NCBI RefSeq assembly: GCF_001598235.1
Contig: NZ_BCYO01000019.1
Span: 1 to 64,000, forward strand
Direction: 5' to 3'
DNA length: 64,000 nt
Source of the DNA: Polaromonas jejuensis NBRC 106434
GTDB taxonomy: Bacteria > Pseudomonadota > Gammaproteobacteria > Burkholderiales > Burkholderiaceae_C
Within the stretch, counting starts at the first letter, position 1. Each line of letters opens with the position of its first letter. The translations under genes were made by a program, and so were the position numbers. Positions 63,950 through 64,000 of the stretch are shown in pieces. The notes under the pieces were generated by a model. It worked only from the letters and a program-made list of their open reading frames with translations. It had not been told where the DNA came from and did not search any database.

Positions 63950-64000
63950 ATGTGGAAACTGGTGGTGGGATTCATCGTGTTTGCGGGGCTTGCGCTGTTG
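63950..64000 (+). CDS. Start of a small membrane protein (truncated by the window)
   Basis: The ATG at 63950 follows GGGGGGAG and reads MWKLVVGFIVFAGLALL up to the window end. The 17 visible residues are a hydrophobic membrane segment after a short charged start. I cannot name the protein from this piece. Confidence 0.6.
   Translation, partial: MWKLVVGFIVFAGLALL

Overview
The window looks like chromosomal DNA of a Burkholderiales bacterium, most likely Comamonadaceae of the Polaromonas/Rhodoferax kind. The evidence is high GC, glyQ-glyS next to gmhB-plsC-ygjP, phenylalanine hydroxylase next to HPPD, a MerR-controlled leucine pathway that includes aceK, and two families of short dispersed repeats that I associate with that family from memory. 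There are no rRNA or tRNA genes, no CRISPR array and no intact transposase. About 55 genes are supported.

Region by region. 1-3.5 kb: MBL hydrolase and fadD (minus strand), then a helical protein of unknown function. 3.6-6.7 kb: Tat-signal small subunit, GMC oxidoreductase and lipase-like hydrolase. 6.7-9.3 kb: tyrosine/phenylalanine breakdown (hppD-phhA) with a divergent Lrp/AsnC regulator. 9.5-13 kb: GNAT, corC and lnt. 13-17.2 kb: two LysR regulators, each divergent from its likely target (periplasmic asparaginase; SDR). 17.2-23 kb: glyQS, gmhB, plsC and a YgjP-type protease. 23-29 kb: a signalling block with a CheY-like protein, a 1564-residue multi-PAS/GAF histidine kinase and a response regulator whose DNA-binding domain comes first. 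29-40 kb: first half of a leucine/isovalerate region: MBL hydrolase, LiuR-type regulator between two perfect palindromes, thioesterase, isovaleryl-CoA dehydrogenase, carbonic anhydrase, aceK, thiolase, SDR, a second acyl-CoA dehydrogenase, rhodanese and a class V aminotransferase. 40.3-47.6 kb: a self-contained catabolic island with gluconokinase-like kinase, fused TRAP permease and binding protein, LysR regulator, SAF-domain dehydrogenase, ABM protein and GarR-like reductase. It is followed by a 145-bp MITE-like element and a decayed AraC gene. 48.3-51.4 kb: YchJ, HAD, GST and AraC genes. 51.5-61.9 kb: second half of the leucine region: acyl-CoA synthetase, liuB, liuC, DUF4126, liuD, ghrA, HMG-CoA lyase, a YbaK-DUF1289 fusion and a DsbA-like isomerase. 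62-64 kb: an MHS-family transporter and the start of a small membrane protein.

How the genes fit together. LiuA, LiuB/LiuD, LiuC and HMG-CoA lyase make a complete route from isovaleryl-CoA to acetyl-CoA plus acetoacetate. Carbonic anhydrase can supply bicarbonate to the LiuB/D carboxylase, thiolase takes acetoacetyl-CoA, and AceK steers isocitrate into the glyoxylate shunt. The pathway lies in two blocks with the island between them.

The least expected observations are in-frame copies of dispersed repeats inside conserved enzymes (LiuA, LiuD, GMC oxidoreductase, Lnt), a duplicated liuD start that makes a short upstream reading frame ending inside the real start, the island itself as a possible uncharacterised sugar-acid pathway, the MITE with intact terminal repeats and target duplication, and a compositional patch in glyS. 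All family assignments come from reading the sequence and from memory; no database search was run.
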